Assembly (NCBI GenBank): GCA_947497945.1 | Contig: CANMIP010000010.1 | Coordinates: forward strand, 113,128-177,127 | DNA length: 64,000 nt | Direction: 5' to 3' | Source of the DNA: an uncultured Tropicimonas sp. | Lineage (GTDB): Bacteria; Pseudomonadota; Alphaproteobacteria; Rhodobacterales; Rhodobacteraceae | In this document: piece by piece, positions 37,239 through 46,670 of the stretch | How the letters are laid out: each line of letters opens with the position of its first letter | How positions within the stretch are numbered: the stretch's first letter is position 1 | The notes under the pieces: model-generated | What the model was told of the DNA's origin: nothing | Database searches by the model: none | The model's input: the letters and a program-made list of their open reading frames with translations, nothing else | Position numbers and translations under genes: made by a program

Positions 37239-37841
37239 ATGACCAAAACCAAAATGTTGTGCAGCGCCGCAGGCGCAATCCTGCTCGCAGTGGGTGCTCT
37301 GCCCGTTCAGGGCGAGGCGCAATCTGCTCCGACGCAATGCACCCAGGCCCATGCCCAGGCGGCTATAGGCCAGGGCAAGGCGCTCTTTCTGTGCGGGTGC
37401 GATACGGTGACCCGCGGCATGGTCACATACGTTCAAAAACGTGATGACTTCCTGGGTTTGCTCGACGGTTTCGAGTCGAGCTGCGCGGGATTGGCCAATG
37501 TTCTGGCGGACGTCCCGACAGCGTCGACGGATCGCCCCAGCAGATCGGGTGGGAGATCTGACGATGAACGCAGCAGCCGTATGGCGGCTGACCCCGGTGG
37601 CGACGAAGAGGTCGAACCCTATGAAGAGGCTTCCGAGGAGTCGGATGATCACAAGTCAGGCCATGGCAGTTGTCAGGGCGGAAGCAAAGGCCAGGGCAAT
37701 GGCGGTGGCAACGGTCAGGGCAGTGGCAATGGCAAGGGCAATTGTGACCAATGCACGGGAGAGAAAGGAGGATCGAAAGGCGGCGGTGGCGGTGGCAGTG
37801 GCGATGACCACGACCACACAGACGAGTCCCATTCCCACTGA
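37239..37841 (+). CDS. secreted Cys/Gly/His-rich protein of unknown function
   Basis: A 200-residue exported protein. A signal peptide (about 1-28) precedes a small alpha-helical domain with cysteines (CTQAHAQAAIG, FLCGCDTV, SSCAGLANV). A long low-complexity tail follows: acidic (EEVEPYEEASEESDD), then Gly/Asn/Gln-rich with two cysteine pairs, ending in a His/Asp-rich metal-binding-like stretch (DDHDHTDESHSH). GAAGGGGG precedes the ATG. Not recognised. Short internal DNA repeats (GGCAATGGC-like) run over about 37680-37745. Confidence 0.7.
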   Translation: MTKTKMLCSAAGAILLAVGALPVQGEAQSAPTQCTQAHAQAAIGQGKALFLCGCDTVTRGMVTYVQKRDDFLGLLDGFESSCAGLANVLADVPTASTDRPSRSGGRSDDERSSRMAADPGGDEEVEPYEEASEESDDHKSGHGSCQGGSKGQGNGGGNGQGSGNGKGNCDQCTGEKGGSKGGGGGGSGDDHDHTDESHSH

Positions 37842-38125
37842 TCAAGCCCCCTCGGGACAAGCATCCGATTGAGAGCCGGATGTCCCAATTTCCGAGGCGG
37901 AAGTATGGTCGCAAGGTCATGCGGGAAAATCACCTGCCGTGGTTGGAAGAGGAGGTTTTCCCAGATTCAAGACTTGGGCGCCCGGCCCTGTTGGACGCCC
38001 AAACAGGGTGGACGGGCCGCGATCCTTCGTCTGCGGGAGGCGACCGTTGCCCGAAACGGGAGGAAATGCGTTTGATCGAGGCCTGACCGGCCGAAATCGA
38101 AACGCCAGAATGGATGGAGGATGTC

Positions 38126-39478
38126 ATGAAATTCAAAGGCATGGGGCGGCACGCGTTCAGGACCCTGCTGCTTTGCAGCACTGCTTCCTTCGCGTTGGTC
38201 GTCGCGCCGATCGATCCGGTCGGGCTCGACCACGCATATGCCATCGCCAAAGGCGGTGGTGGTGGCGGCGGCGAAGGTGGCGGCGGCGGCGGCGATAGTG
38301 GCGGCGGCGGTGGCGGTGACAGTGGCCGCGGCGGTGGCGGTGACAGTGGCCGCGGCGGTGGCGGCGATAGTGGCCGCGGTGGCGGTGACAATTCCGACAA
38401 GGGAGACGGTTCGCGCGGTGGCCAGGACCGAAGCTCCGATGTCGGTGAGGATCGCCAAGGTCAAGGCAAGGCGACTGGCGCTGTCAGAAAGGCTCCGACA
38501 GCTCCGAAATCGACTGCTGGCAAGTCGTCTTCGAAGAAGACCGTCGTCGTGCAGGACGACGACAGCGATTCCGACCGTCCGACCTGGGCCAAGCAACCGG
38601 GTGGAAAAGACGGTGCCGGCGGCGGCGCACCGCCGACCGCAGGGTCCAAGAAGGGCGATCTCTTCGGCGATCTCTGGGTTATCCTTCGTGACGACAACGG
38701 CGTTCCGATCCTGACTGCCGAAGGATGGGTCCAGCCGCTCGACGCCGAGGGCAATCTTGTTGCTCTGGACGAGGAGGGTCATCCGGTCGATGAGAGCCTC
38801 ACGATGGAAGTCGAACTGGGCCGGCTGAATGTCGGGCGTGCACCGCCGCATGTGCTTGACCGGCGTGCGAATGAGGTCATCGGCCTTCTGGCTGAGGCGA
38901 CCGACCTGAAGACCGACGCCTCCGGTCGACTGATGATCGAGGTCGATGGGGTGTGGAAAACCATCGACTCGCCGCTCGAGAACCTGGCGATCTATGTTTC
39001 GTTGATGACGACCGGGACGATTGCCGGCGTGACCGATCTGCCGGGAGATGCCTATGACTTCATGGTCGATGGTGTTTTCGATTGGCGGGACCTGGCGGCC
39101 TCGACGCCATTCCTCGCCGCGGCGACCGATAAGACCGGCGAGTTCAGCTTGGACGAGATCGCCTATATCAATGCGTTCCTGGGGGTCGAGACAGCAACCA
39201 ATATGGGGGTGACCTATTCGGATGTTGATTTCTCCGGGTTCAGCTACGATCGGGAAGACCTCTACGGAGGCGTTACCGCAGACGTTCTCGTGCTGGTGGG
39301 CGGAACTTGGGTGCCCCAAACCGTTTATGTCTATGACGCGGTGTTTGGCGGTGTGAACGAGGTCGTGAGCGGCGACCTGGATGCCTACACATTGGCGGCC
39401 GAGGATGCCCGGCTGGTGATCAATTTCCTGCACGAGTACGAAATTCCTGCGGAGGATATATCGTCCGTGTCGCATTGA
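38126..39478 (+). CDS. secreted glycine-rich repeat protein with a conserved C-terminal domain of unknown function
   Basis: A 450-residue protein: signal peptide (about 1-38), then a glycine repeat region (about 42-90) of GGGGDSGR units, a basic linker, and a folded C-terminal region (about 180-450) starting GDLWVILRDDNGVPILTAEG and rich in acidic and beta-type sequence. I recall similar GDL-x-x-x-x-RD-x-NGVPIL openings in other Roseobacter secreted proteins, but know no function. GGAGG sits five bases before the ATG, chosen over one 12 bases upstream. A strong terminator follows. Confidence 0.75.
   Translation: MKFKGMGRHAFRTLLLCSTASFALVVAPIDPVGLDHAYAIAKGGGGGGGEGGGGGGDSGGGGGGDSGRGGGGDSGRGGGGDSGRGGGDNSDKGDGSRGGQDRSSDVGEDRQGQGKATGAVRKAPTAPKSTAGKSSSKKTVVVQDDDSDSDRPTWAKQPGGKDGAGGGAPPTAGSKKGDLFGDLWVILRDDNGVPILTAEGWVQPLDAEGNLVALDEEGHPVDESLTMEVELGRLNVGRAPPHVLDRRANEVIGLLAEATDLKTDASGRLMIEVDGVWKTIDSPLENLAIYVSLMTTGTIAGVTDLPGDAYDFMVDGVFDWRDLAASTPFLAAATDKTGEFSLDEIAYINAFLGVETATNMGVTYSDVDFSGFSYDREDLYGGVTADVLVLVGGTWVPQTVYVYDAVFGGVNEVVSGDLDAYTLAAEDARLVINFLHEYEIPAEDISSVSH
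38255..38391 (+). repeat. in-frame tandem repeats encoding GGGGDSGR
   Basis: Near-identical 24-nt units (GGCGGTGGCGGTGACAGTGG then CCGC) inside the secreted protein gene, about four copies with imperfect edges. Such an array can gain or lose units by slippage without changing the frame. Confidence 0.85.
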
Positions 39479-39528
39479 ATCACCGGGCGTCGTCCGAACG
39501 TGAAGGACGATGTCTCAAAGTGTGTCTA

Positions 39529-39559
39529 CGCCGGCCGGACTGTCCGGCCGGCGTTTTTT
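39529..39559 (+). terminator. intrinsic terminator
   Basis: A 12-bp perfect GC-rich stem (arms 39529-39540 and 39542-39553) directly followed by six T residues, 50 bases after the glycine-rich gene. It would end the secreted-protein transcript. Confidence 0.92.
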
Positions 39560-40447
39560 GCTGCACCGCGTGCGCGCGCCAAAACGCATGCCGTCGGGCT
39601 GGTCGGGTCGGGACCGATTGAGAACGTCGTCGGGAAGGCGGACCAGGGTTACGGCGGGGGATCTTCCCGTGGATTTGTATCGCAAGGTTCGTCTGCCGCG
39701 CCCGGGGCGCGACATGAAAAGAAGTGCCCTGGATCCGGCTGAACCGCTCAAGATGCTGATCAAATCGAACCTGCCATTTGACGAGCGGACCGAAACCTTC
39801 GGATCAGAACGCCCGCTGGATCGGCTCAACCACCACGTCGCCATTCCCGAGATGAATGGCGACAGCTATCGCCTCGCACAGAGCAAGGCCCGGCAGATCT
39901 CTTGAGGCAAGTCATAGCTGGTCTCTGCGGGCCTGAATGCCATGGCAACCGAATTCTATGGGGAGCGCGTTTGGCGAGGCGCCTGTAGCGCCCGGACTGG
40001 CCGACTTTTGCTCCGCCCGGCGGCAGAATTCTGCGCTGCCTGTAAAAAGCTGCAAGCAACTGCGCGCCAAGCGGATCACCTTGCAAGTTCGGCACTCGGA
40101 AGTGGCGAGCTTCTGGCAGGCGCGAATATCGGTCTGACGAAGCGGGACCGTTGTCTCCTTCCCGGTGCCTGTCCGTCTGCTGCACGCGGAGACCGCATCG
40201 ATTACGAGATGGGCAAGGTCACGATCAAGAATATCTCAACCCTTGCCGGTCAATTCCGGTTTCGGTGCAATTGAGCGGTAGATCGACCTGGAAACGGCCG
40301 ATAATTGTTTATTCGAACCGAGCCATCTCTCTGTCCCATGGGCCGGATGCACGTCTCACATGCAATTTCCTTGATCTGTGACAAGGTGGCATTGGAGGAT
40401 CCGGGCTAGCGTCGAGATCTACCAGAGACCTGGAGGAGGATCGTACG
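39560..40447. other. gene-poor region with an IS remnant
   Basis: About 890 bases without an intact gene. It includes the istB fragment at 39738-39905. The remaining open frames on both strands look like chance frames. Confidence 0.5.
39738..39905 (+). pseudogene. IS21-family IstB C-terminal remnant
   Basis: About 55 codons matching the end of IS21 helper ATPases: MLIKSNLPFDERTETFGSE, then LDRLNHHV and EMNGDSYRLAQSKAR. Intact IstB has LTGALLDRLTHH between these parts; here LTGAL is reduced to P, an internal deletion. The N-terminal ATPase part and istA are absent, so it is a relic of an old insertion. Confidence 0.75.
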
Positions 40448-40765
40448 TTGCGTGTTGGAGAGCTTTTCAAGATCGAACCGGAAGAGTGGGGGCTGCGAGG
40501 CGATCAGACCCTTTGGCGGGAACTTGCAGTGAAATTGGCCGACACGCCGATGCCCGAGGACCTTCCGCGTCTTGAACGTTTGCTTGAGGATGCCTTCTGG
40601 GACGCGACCGGTCAGAGCCTTGCTTTCAGCACCGAGTTTATTGTCGAGCGCTTTGCCGAGGAGGGTAAGACGCGCGGTGGAATCTCGGGTGCGATCTGGC
40701 GCTATCGTCTCTTCCCGATGATAATTCGCAGGTATTCGGAGGCTATTGCGGCCGAAGCGGCGTAA
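40448..40765 (+). CDS. hypothetical cytoplasmic protein
   Basis: A 105-residue soluble, mostly helical protein (MRVGELFKIEPEEWGLRGDQ..., IVERFAEEGKTRGGISGA, RRYSEAIAAEAA). The start is a TTG with GGAGGAGG about nine bases upstream. Codon use looks genuine. It is not recognised. It converges on the CoA-transferase gene with the shared terminator between. Confidence 0.6.
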   Translation: MRVGELFKIEPEEWGLRGDQTLWRELAVKLADTPMPEDLPRLERLLEDAFWDATGQSLAFSTEFIVERFAEEGKTRGGISGAIWRYRLFPMIIRRYSEAIAAEAA

Positions 40766-40818
40766 GAACCGCCTTTTGGCGGAGCGGATGCACGAGCAGC
40801 ATTCTCTCGACCAGGAAC

Positions 40819-40859
40819 CAAAAAAACCGGAGCGGCGGAGCGCTCCGGTTTCTTCTATT
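40819..40859. terminator. bidirectional terminator between convergent genes
   Basis: A 10-bp stem (40825-40834 with 40841-40850) flanked by an A-run on the left and a T-rich tract on the right, so it works on both strands. It serves the gene ending at 40765 and the CoA-transferase ending at 40877. Confidence 0.9.
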
Positions 40860-40876
40860 TTTGACTGGGCGCCGGA

Positions 40877-42394
40877 TCAGGCGCGCATCGACTTGGTATC
40901 CAGGAAACGCTGGTGCCAGGAGAGCGCCTCGCCAGGCATGGCCGGCGTGTGCAGGCCAAGCGCGTTCTTCTTGGCGCGCTCGTAATAGTCCATGAGCATC
41001 GGGCGATAGCTCGGGTGCGCACAGTTGGCCATGATCGTCTCGGCGCGCTGCTTCGGCGGCATGCCGCGCAGGTCGGCAAGGCCCTGTTCCGTCACGATGA
41101 CCATCACGTCCTGGGTGATGTGATCGACATGGCAGACTTGCGGCACGATGGTCGAGATATCGCCGCCCTTGGCGATGGAAGGCGAGACGAAGCAGCTCAG
41201 ATAGGCGTTGCGGGTGAAGTCGCCCGAGCCGCCGATGCCGTTCATGATCCGCGAGGACATGACATGGGTCGAGTTGATATTGCCGAAGATGTCGGCCTCG
41301 ATCATGCCGTTCATCGAGATCGTGCCAAGACGGCGGATAACCTCGGGGTGGTTCGAGATTTCCTGCGGGCGCAGGATGATCTTGTCACGGTAGAAGTCCA
41401 GGTTCTCACGGAAGCGGATCGCGGCCTGGTCGGACATGCCGAAGGCGGTCGAAGAGGCGCAGAGCATCTTGCCGTCGTCGATCAGGTCCATCATGCCGTC
41501 CTGAATGACTTCGGTATAGGCCATCAGGTCATGGAACTCGGTGTCACGCAGGCCGGCAAGCACCGCGTTGGCCACATTGCCGACACCGGATTGCAGCGGC
41601 AGCAGCTTGTTGGTCAGGCGGCCCTTCTTCACTTCCCACTTGAGGAATTCCATCAGGTGCCCGGCGATGGTCTTGGAGACATCGTCCAGCGGCGGGAAGG
41701 GCGCGTTCTTGTCCGGCAGTTCGGTTTCGATGACACCGACAACCTTGTGCGGGTCGCAGCGCAGCGTCTTCTGGCCGATGCGGTCATCGGCATGGGTCAT
41801 CGGGATCGGCACACGGTTCGGCGGCAGGGCGGTGCCGTAATAGATGTCGTGCATCCCTTCCATGCGCTCGTCATGCCACCGGTTGACCTCGAGGATCACC
41901 TTGTCGGCGCGATCGATCCAGGTCTTGTTGTTGCCGATGGAAGTCGCCGGGATCAGCGAGCCGTCTTCCTTGACGCCGGTGATCTCGATCACGGCGACGT
42001 CGAGATTGCCGAAGAAGCCTTCCCAGACCATCGGGGCAACGTGGGAGAGGTGGAGGTCGAAATAGTCCATCTCGCCGCGGTTGATCTTCTCGCGCTCGAT
42101 CGGATCGGAGTTGTAGGGCAGGCGGTACTTGATGGCGTCGGCCTTGGCCAGCGCGCCGTCGAGCTCGGGGCCGGTCGAAGCGCCGGTCCATAGCCCGATC
42201 TTGAACGGGTCGCCCTCGGCATGGGCGGCCTCGATCTGGGCGGCCAGAGCTGTCGGCAGGGCCTTGGGATAGCCCGAGCCGGTGAAACCGCTCATGCCGA
42301 CCGTATCCCCCGACTTGATCAGGGAGGCGGCATCCTCGGCGCTCATCACCTTGGAGCGAATTTGGGAGTTCTTGATGCGATCGGTCGCGGCCAC
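40877..42394 (-). CDS. acetyl-CoA hydrolase/succinate CoA-transferase family protein
   Basis: A 505-residue CoA-transferase of the acetyl-CoA hydrolase/succinyl-CoA:acetate type (relatives AarC, ScpC). The conserved N-terminus GDTVGMSGFTGSGYPKALP and the segment AYTEVIQDGMMDLIDDGK, which holds the catalytic glutamate, are visible; so is the oxyanion/CoA-binding glycine motif NGIGGSGDFTRNA. It likely exchanges CoA between acetate or propionate and succinate in central metabolism. The start is a GTG with AAGGAG upstream. It is monocistronic, with its own terminator. Confidence 0.93.
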   Translation of the reverse strand: MAATDRIKNSQIRSKVMSAEDAASLIKSGDTVGMSGFTGSGYPKALPTALAAQIEAAHAEGDPFKIGLWTGASTGPELDGALAKADAIKYRLPYNSDPIEREKINRGEMDYFDLHLSHVAPMVWEGFFGNLDVAVIEITGVKEDGSLIPATSIGNNKTWIDRADKVILEVNRWHDERMEGMHDIYYGTALPPNRVPIPMTHADDRIGQKTLRCDPHKVVGVIETELPDKNAPFPPLDDVSKTIAGHLMEFLKWEVKKGRLTNKLLPLQSGVGNVANAVLAGLRDTEFHDLMAYTEVIQDGMMDLIDDGKMLCASSTAFGMSDQAAIRFRENLDFYRDKIILRPQEISNHPEVIRRLGTISMNGMIEADIFGNINSTHVMSSRIMNGIGGSGDFTRNAYLSCFVSPSIAKGGDISTIVPQVCHVDHITQDVMVIVTEQGLADLRGMPPKQRAETIMANCAHPSYRPMLMDYYERAKKNALGLHTPAMPGEALSWHQRFLDTKSMRA

Positions 42395-42748
42395 GATTGG
42401 TCTCTCCTTTACCTGAGCCCACTCCAGCCATCCTATCAGCCCGCAATCTGTGGTGAAACGCGCGAAAACGCGCTGTTTCGGCGGAATTTCGAGTCGGCTG
42501 GAGCCGAACTTGACGCCGAGGGAATGACCTAAAGCGCGGTCCCGATCAACGCGACCAGTTGGCTCTTGGGGGTGAAATGGCTTGCAACCGGTTGCCCGGA
42601 GCGCAAGTAGTTGAAATAGTTATAAAATACCCGCCTTGCAGGCAGCGCAGGTCTGGGGGGCTGCAATTCGTCTCAGCCTGTGGCGGCACGGAGCGCCACG
42701 GCCCTTGCAGGATCCGGGCAAGCGCGGCGATCCTCGTCCGGCTTCGGA
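42395..42748. other. intergenic region upstream of the CoA-transferase
   Basis: About 350 bases. Includes the palindrome at 42584-42595. No gene is convincing. Confidence 0.5.
42584..42595. promoter_or_regulatory. 12-nt palindrome, LacI-type operator candidate
   Basis: GCAACCGGTTGC is a perfect palindrome with the central CG common in LacI-family operators (extended TTGCAACCGGTTGC). It lies 190 bases upstream of the CoA-transferase start. No LacI-family gene is in the window. Confidence 0.4.
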
Positions 42749-43249
42749 TCAATCCTTGCCTTCGGCGAGGTCATGCGGCGTCAGGAAATGCAGGGCCCGA
42801 CCGCTGCCCGGCGCGAGCTTCGACCATTTTTCGATCTCGAACTCGGCAACCAGCAAGGAGCCGGTGGGGTAATCGGCAAACCGAACATGGGCCGGCGTCT
42901 CGGAAACCAGCTCATGCGCCAGCTGGGCAGTTCCGGGATTGTGCCCGATAACCATCAACGTCTCCGCGTCGGCTGCACGGATCATGTCGAGCATCTGCGC
43001 CGCGCTGGCGTGATAGAGTTCTTGCCGAAGTTCGGGTTCGCTGTCGATACGCATCCCCTCGAAGGTCTCCCGGGTCCTGCGCGCCGTTGAGCAAAGGATG
43101 TGATCGGGATGCCAGTCCGAGTGCCGCAGCCATTTTCCGAGCGCCTTGGCGCTGCGCTGGCCGCGCTTGTTGAGCGGGCGTTCAAAATCGCCCAGGTCCG
43201 GGTTGACCCAGCTGGACTTGGCGTGGCGGAGAAGAATCAGGCGTTTCAT
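42749..43249 (-). CDS. sixA: SixA-type phosphohistidine phosphatase
   Basis: A 166-residue histidine phosphatase. The catalytic motif LILLRHAKSSW gives the phospho-acceptor histidine (residue 8), and VIGHNPG provides the second histidine; ERPLNKRGQRSA is typical. SixA-type enzymes remove phosphate from histidine on phospho-relay or PTS-Ntr proteins. GGGAAG precedes the ATG, which overlaps the FeS gene stop by ATGA, so it is the last gene of the argB-FeS-sixA set. Confidence 0.9.
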   Translation of the reverse strand: MKRLILLRHAKSSWVNPDLGDFERPLNKRGQRSAKALGKWLRHSDWHPDHILCSTARRTRETFEGMRIDSEPELRQELYHASAAQMLDMIRAADAETLMVIGHNPGTAQLAHELVSETPAHVRFADYPTGSLLVAEFEIEKWSKLAPGSGRALHFLTPHDLAEGKD

Positions 43250-43902
43250 CGCTTCCCGTGGAATGCGCGCATGTGAAAGGCCGATTGTGCCGGATCGCGC
43301 CCCGAGCGCTGGCTGGCCGGGCAGACGCGGCGCGCCGCGCATCCCGCCCCCATGCAATCGGAGCCAGCGGGCGTGTCAAGATGATTGTGGCAGGTCGCCA
43401 CGGCATATTGCCCGGTTTCGAAAGCTCCGACAGGGCAGGATTGGAGGCAAGGCCGGCCATCGCAGCTGTCGCAAGGGGAGGGGCCGAAGCCGGGGACGTC
43501 CTGCGGAAAGGGCAGGGCGAGCGCGCCGCGCAGCGAGCACATCAACCCGTCACGGGGATGCACCAGCAGAGATATCGGGGACACGAAGAAGGCGCCGCTT
43601 TGCAGGGCCCAGGCGTAGAATGGCGGGTAGGGCGGGCCGTCGGACGGGAAGAGCGCTTCGCCGTCGAAGCGCTTCGCCAGCGTGTTGAGGATGCGTTTGG
43701 ACCAGCGGTCCATCGGGTCCGGCGCGCCGTCCGAATACTCCGGGCTGGCGGTAAAATGCGGCCAGAAGCGCGGGGTGTCCGGCCCGATCAGCAAAAGGCT
43801 CTGCGTCTGTTGCGGCAGCAGCTCCGGTGGCGCGAGGCCGGGGGCGAGGCCGCCAAGGGCGACCAACCGTTCCGCGTCAAGCGCTGCCGCGAGAGCCTGC
43901 AT
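43246..43902 (-). CDS. ferredoxin-like 4Fe-4S protein
   Basis: A 218-residue protein with an iron-sulfur domain near the C-terminus. Cysteines occur as CDSCDGRPCLQSCPVGAF, then CHNHLD, C-x4-C (CMGAGC) and CPAS, enough for one or two [4Fe-4S] clusters. It recalls QueG-like reductase ends but lacks the cobalamin-binding part. The function is unknown. It lies 4 bases after argB and overlaps sixA, so it is in their operon. Confidence 0.82.
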   Translation of the reverse strand: MQALAAALDAERLVALGGLAPGLAPPELLPQQTQSLLLIGPDTPRFWPHFTASPEYSDGAPDPMDRWSKRILNTLAKRFDGEALFPSDGPPYPPFYAWALQSGAFFVSPISLLVHPRDGLMCSLRGALALPFPQDVPGFGPSPCDSCDGRPCLQSCPVGAFETGQYAVATCHNHLDTPAGSDCMGAGCAARRVCPASQRSGRDPAQSAFHMRAFHGKR

Positions 43903-43906
43903 GGGG

Positions 43907-44770
43907 CTATTCGGCGCGGATCAGCGAACCTGCGCCGTGATCGGTGAAGAGTTCGAGCAGGCAGGCATTGGGCGCGCGACCGTCGAGGATGACCACGGCG
44001 CGGACGCCCTCGCGGATGGCGGCGACGGCGGTCTCGGTCTTGGGGATCATGCCGCCGGCGATGACGCCGCTTTCGGTCAACTCGGCAACGCTGTCAACGG
44101 TCAGCGCGGTGATCACCTCGCCCTCCGCATCCTTGACGCCCTCGACATCGGTCAGCAGCAGCAGCCGGTCTGCCTTCAGCGCGCCGGCAATGGCGCCGGC
44201 GGCGGTGTCGCCGTTGACGTTGAAGGTTTCGCCCTCGCGGCCGACGCCGAGCGGCGCGACGACGGGGATGATGTTATGCGCATGCATCTGGCGAAGCAGT
44301 TCGGGCGCGGTTTCCACCGGCTGGCCGACAAGGCCGAGCGCGGGGTCGACCGGGTCGCAGACCATGGTATTGGCATCCTTGCCGGAAATGCCCACGGCGC
44401 GGCCGCCTTCCTGGTTGATCGCGGTGACGATGCGCTTGTTGACGAGACCGGAGAGGACCATCTCGACGACTTCCATCGTGGCCGCGTCGGTGACGCGCTT
44501 GCCGTTCACGAACTCGCTCTTGATGTCGAGTTTCTTCAGCAGGTCGTTGATCATCGGGCCGCCGCCATGGACGATGACCGGATGCACGCCGACCTGGTTC
44601 ATCAACACGATGTCGCGGGCAAAGCTGGCCATCTGCTCCTCGTCGCCCATCGCGTGGCCACCGAACTTGATGACAACCGTGGCGCCGGTATAGCGCTGAA
44701 GGTAGGGGAGGGCTTCGGACAGGGTCCGGGCGGTGGCGATCCAGTCGCGATTCATCTTTTGCTTTTTCAT
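43907..44770 (-). CDS. argB: ArgB, acetylglutamate kinase
   Basis: A 287-residue amino-acid kinase that phosphorylates N-acetylglutamate in arginine synthesis. Family features are [41 protein letters not shown] and [18 protein letters not shown]. The length is normal for the arginine-sensitive class. The ATG at 44770 is used; an internal ATG five codons later is possible. In this family argB is normally close to engB, as here. Confidence 0.97.
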   Translation of the reverse strand: MKKQKMNRDWIATARTLSEALPYLQRYTGATVVIKFGGHAMGDEEQMASFARDIVLMNQVGVHPVIVHGGGPMINDLLKKLDIKSEFVNGKRVTDAATMEVVEMVLSGLVNKRIVTAINQEGGRAVGISGKDANTMVCDPVDPALGLVGQPVETAPELLRQMHAHNIIPVVAPLGVGREGETFNVNGDTAAGAIAGALKADRLLLLTDVEGVKDAEGEVITALTVDSVAELTESGVIAGGMIPKTETAVAAIREGVRAVVILDGRAPNACLLELFTDHGAGSLIRAE

Positions 44771-44898
44771 AGGTCCGGCTCAGGGTGTTCCTGATCCTTT
44801 CTGTTACGCGCGGGAATGCGTGCTGCCAAGGGTCATTGTCCGTTTCCTGCGGCCCGGACGGCGATCCTATGCAACAAGGCGGATGTTCCGGGGAGTTT

Positions 44899-45963
44899 TC
44901 AGCTCTTGGTGTCGGGCAGGCTGTCGGGGAATGGCAGATGCGCGTCGGCGGCACAGGACCGTATGCGTTCCAGCACCTCGTTGGGCAGGGCGATTCCGGC
45001 GGCGCTTGCCTCTTCGCGTCGCCGCGCTGCGCGATCGCCCGGGATGCGCACCGGGTCGCGGCCGGGGATCGGCCGGCTGGTGCGGCAGGCGTCGTTGACG
45101 TGGTCCACCTGGGCCAGGAAGGCGTCGCGCCCGCCGAACGCCTCGGGGTCGAGTACCTGCAGGAAGACATTGGCGCCCCAGCGATCTGGCGCCTCGACCC
45201 GACCGTGGCCGGCCAGCGCCTGTGTCAGCATCTCGACCATCAACCCCATGGCGAAGCCCTTGTGGCCGTGATCCATGCCGCCCACGGGCAGGATCGAGCC
45301 CTTCGGCTTGGCATTGACCACGTTCGGGTCCGTCGTGGCGGAGCCGTCGCTGCCGAGCATCCAGGCATGTTCGAATTCGGTGCCGCTGTTGATATGTTCC
45401 CGTACTTTCGAGACCGTTGTGATCGAGGCGCAGGTGTCGATCAGGACCGGATGCGTGCTCGACGGATAGCCGATTGCCCAAGGGTTCGGCGTCAGCAGCG
45501 GTTCGACGCCACCAAAGGGCGCGACCCAGCGGCCGGAGGGATCAGAGGTCGCGATATAGCAGACGAAGCCCTTCAGCGCGGCGATTCGGGTGAGCGTTGA
45601 AAGGCAGCCGATATGATGGCTGCGCCGGATCGCCATCGCGGCCATGCCGGCCTCGGACGCCCGCGCCATGCAGGATTCGATGGCTTGTTGCATCACCCAA
45701 TGGCCGGGCAGGTAGTTTCCGTCCAAGACCTGCGCGATCTTGCTGTCACAAAGCACGTCATGGCTGCCCGAACAGGTCATGCGACCGTTCGCCAGCTCCG
45801 GCAGGTAGTAGGAGAGCATCGAGATGCCATGCGTCGTGACCCCGATCTCGTCGGTCTGGGTCAGAAGTTCGGAGACGGTCTCGGCCTTGTCCGGCTCAAG
45901 ACCGCCCTGGGTCAGCAGCGCGAAGGCAAGTTCGCGGAGCGCGGTGCGGTCGAAATGTTCCAT
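44899..45963 (-). CDS. malate/L-lactate/ureidoglycolate dehydrogenase family (Ldh2) oxidoreductase
   Basis: A 354-residue NAD(P)-dependent dehydrogenase of the Ldh2/malate dehydrogenase type, distinct from classical lactate dehydrogenases. The proton-relay region ATRRSHHIG-like (AIRRSHHIGCL) and KGFAMGLMVEMLTQALAG are family features. The substrate cannot be fixed from sequence: L-malate, L-lactate, ureidoglycolate or a delta-1-piperideine/pyrroline carboxylate reductase are all possible. It interrupts engB and argB on the same strand. Confidence 0.88.
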   Translation of the reverse strand: MEHFDRTALRELAFALLTQGGLEPDKAETVSELLTQTDEIGVTTHGISMLSYYLPELANGRMTCSGSHDVLCDSKIAQVLDGNYLPGHWVMQQAIESCMARASEAGMAAMAIRRSHHIGCLSTLTRIAALKGFVCYIATSDPSGRWVAPFGGVEPLLTPNPWAIGYPSSTHPVLIDTCASITTVSKVREHINSGTEFEHAWMLGSDGSATTDPNVVNAKPKGSILPVGGMDHGHKGFAMGLMVEMLTQALAGHGRVEAPDRWGANVFLQVLDPEAFGGRDAFLAQVDHVNDACRTSRPIPGRDPVRIPGDRAARRREEASAAGIALPNEVLERIRSCAADAHLPFPDSLPDTKS

Positions 45964-46010
45964 CGCGCCAAGCTATCGCTCCGGTCCGACCAAAGGTCAA
46001 TGTGTCCCGG

Positions 46011-46670
46011 TCAGACCTCTGCCAGCGCCGCGATCGTGCTGCGCAGCGTTGCGATCCCCTCCCCCTTCTCCGAGGAGGTCACGATCAGCTCGGGATAGGC
46101 TGCCGGGTGGGGTTGCAGGCTGGCGCGGACCTGTTCGAGCACCTTGTCGCGCTCGACAGCCTTGACCTTGTCAGCCTTGGTCAGGACGGCCTGGAAGGGC
46201 ACGGCGGCCTTGTCGAGCAGCGTCAGGATCTCCTTGTCCACCGACTTGATGCCGTGGCGCGCGTCGATCAGAACGAAAGCGCGGCGCAGCGTCGGGCGAC
46301 CAGAGAGATAGGATTTGAGCAGCTTCTGCCATTTCTCGACCACCGCGACGGGCGCCTTGGCGAAGCCATAGCCGGGCAGGTCCACGAGATAGTGGCTCTC
46401 GGCGAGCGCGAAGAAGTTGATCTCCTGCGTCCGTCCGGGCGTGTTGGAGGCGCGGGCGAGGGCCTTGTGGCCGGTCAGCGCGTTGATCAGCGTCGACTTG
46501 CCGACATTGGAACGCCCCGCGAAGCAGATCTCGGCCCGGTCCGCCAATGGCAGGCCGGACATGGCGACCACCCCTTTGACAAAGGTGCATTGACCGGCAA
46601 AGAGCTTTCGGCCGCGTTCAAGAGAGGCTTCGTCGGTGGCCTCGGCAATCGGGAAGGGGAGGGTGGTCAT
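46011..46670 (-). CDS. engB: EngB (YsxC/YihA) ribosome-biogenesis GTPase
   Basis: A 219-residue GTPase essential for large ribosomal subunit maturation. G motifs: G1 [10 protein letters not shown]2 region [13 protein letters not shown]3 DLPGYG, G4 LTKADKV, G5 SSEKGEG. The start overlaps the CatB-like gene stop by ATGA. The extended N-terminus (about 30 residues before [10 protein letters not shown]) is usual for alphaproteobacterial EngB. Confidence 0.96.
   Translation of the reverse strand: MTTLPFPIAEATDEASLERGRKLFAGQCTFVKGVVAMSGLPLADRAEICFAGRSNVGKSTLINALTGHKALARASNTPGRTQEINFFALAESHYLVDLPGYGFAKAPVAVVEKWQKLLKSYLSGRPTLRRAFVLIDARHGIKSVDKEILTLLDKAAVPFQAVLTKADKVKAVERDKVLEQVRASLQPHPAAYPELIVTSSEKGEGIATLRSTIAALAEV

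Noticed and set aside
39942..40274. 110-codon frame after the istB remnant
   Set aside because: No ribosome site, atypical composition and no motif; treated as chance.
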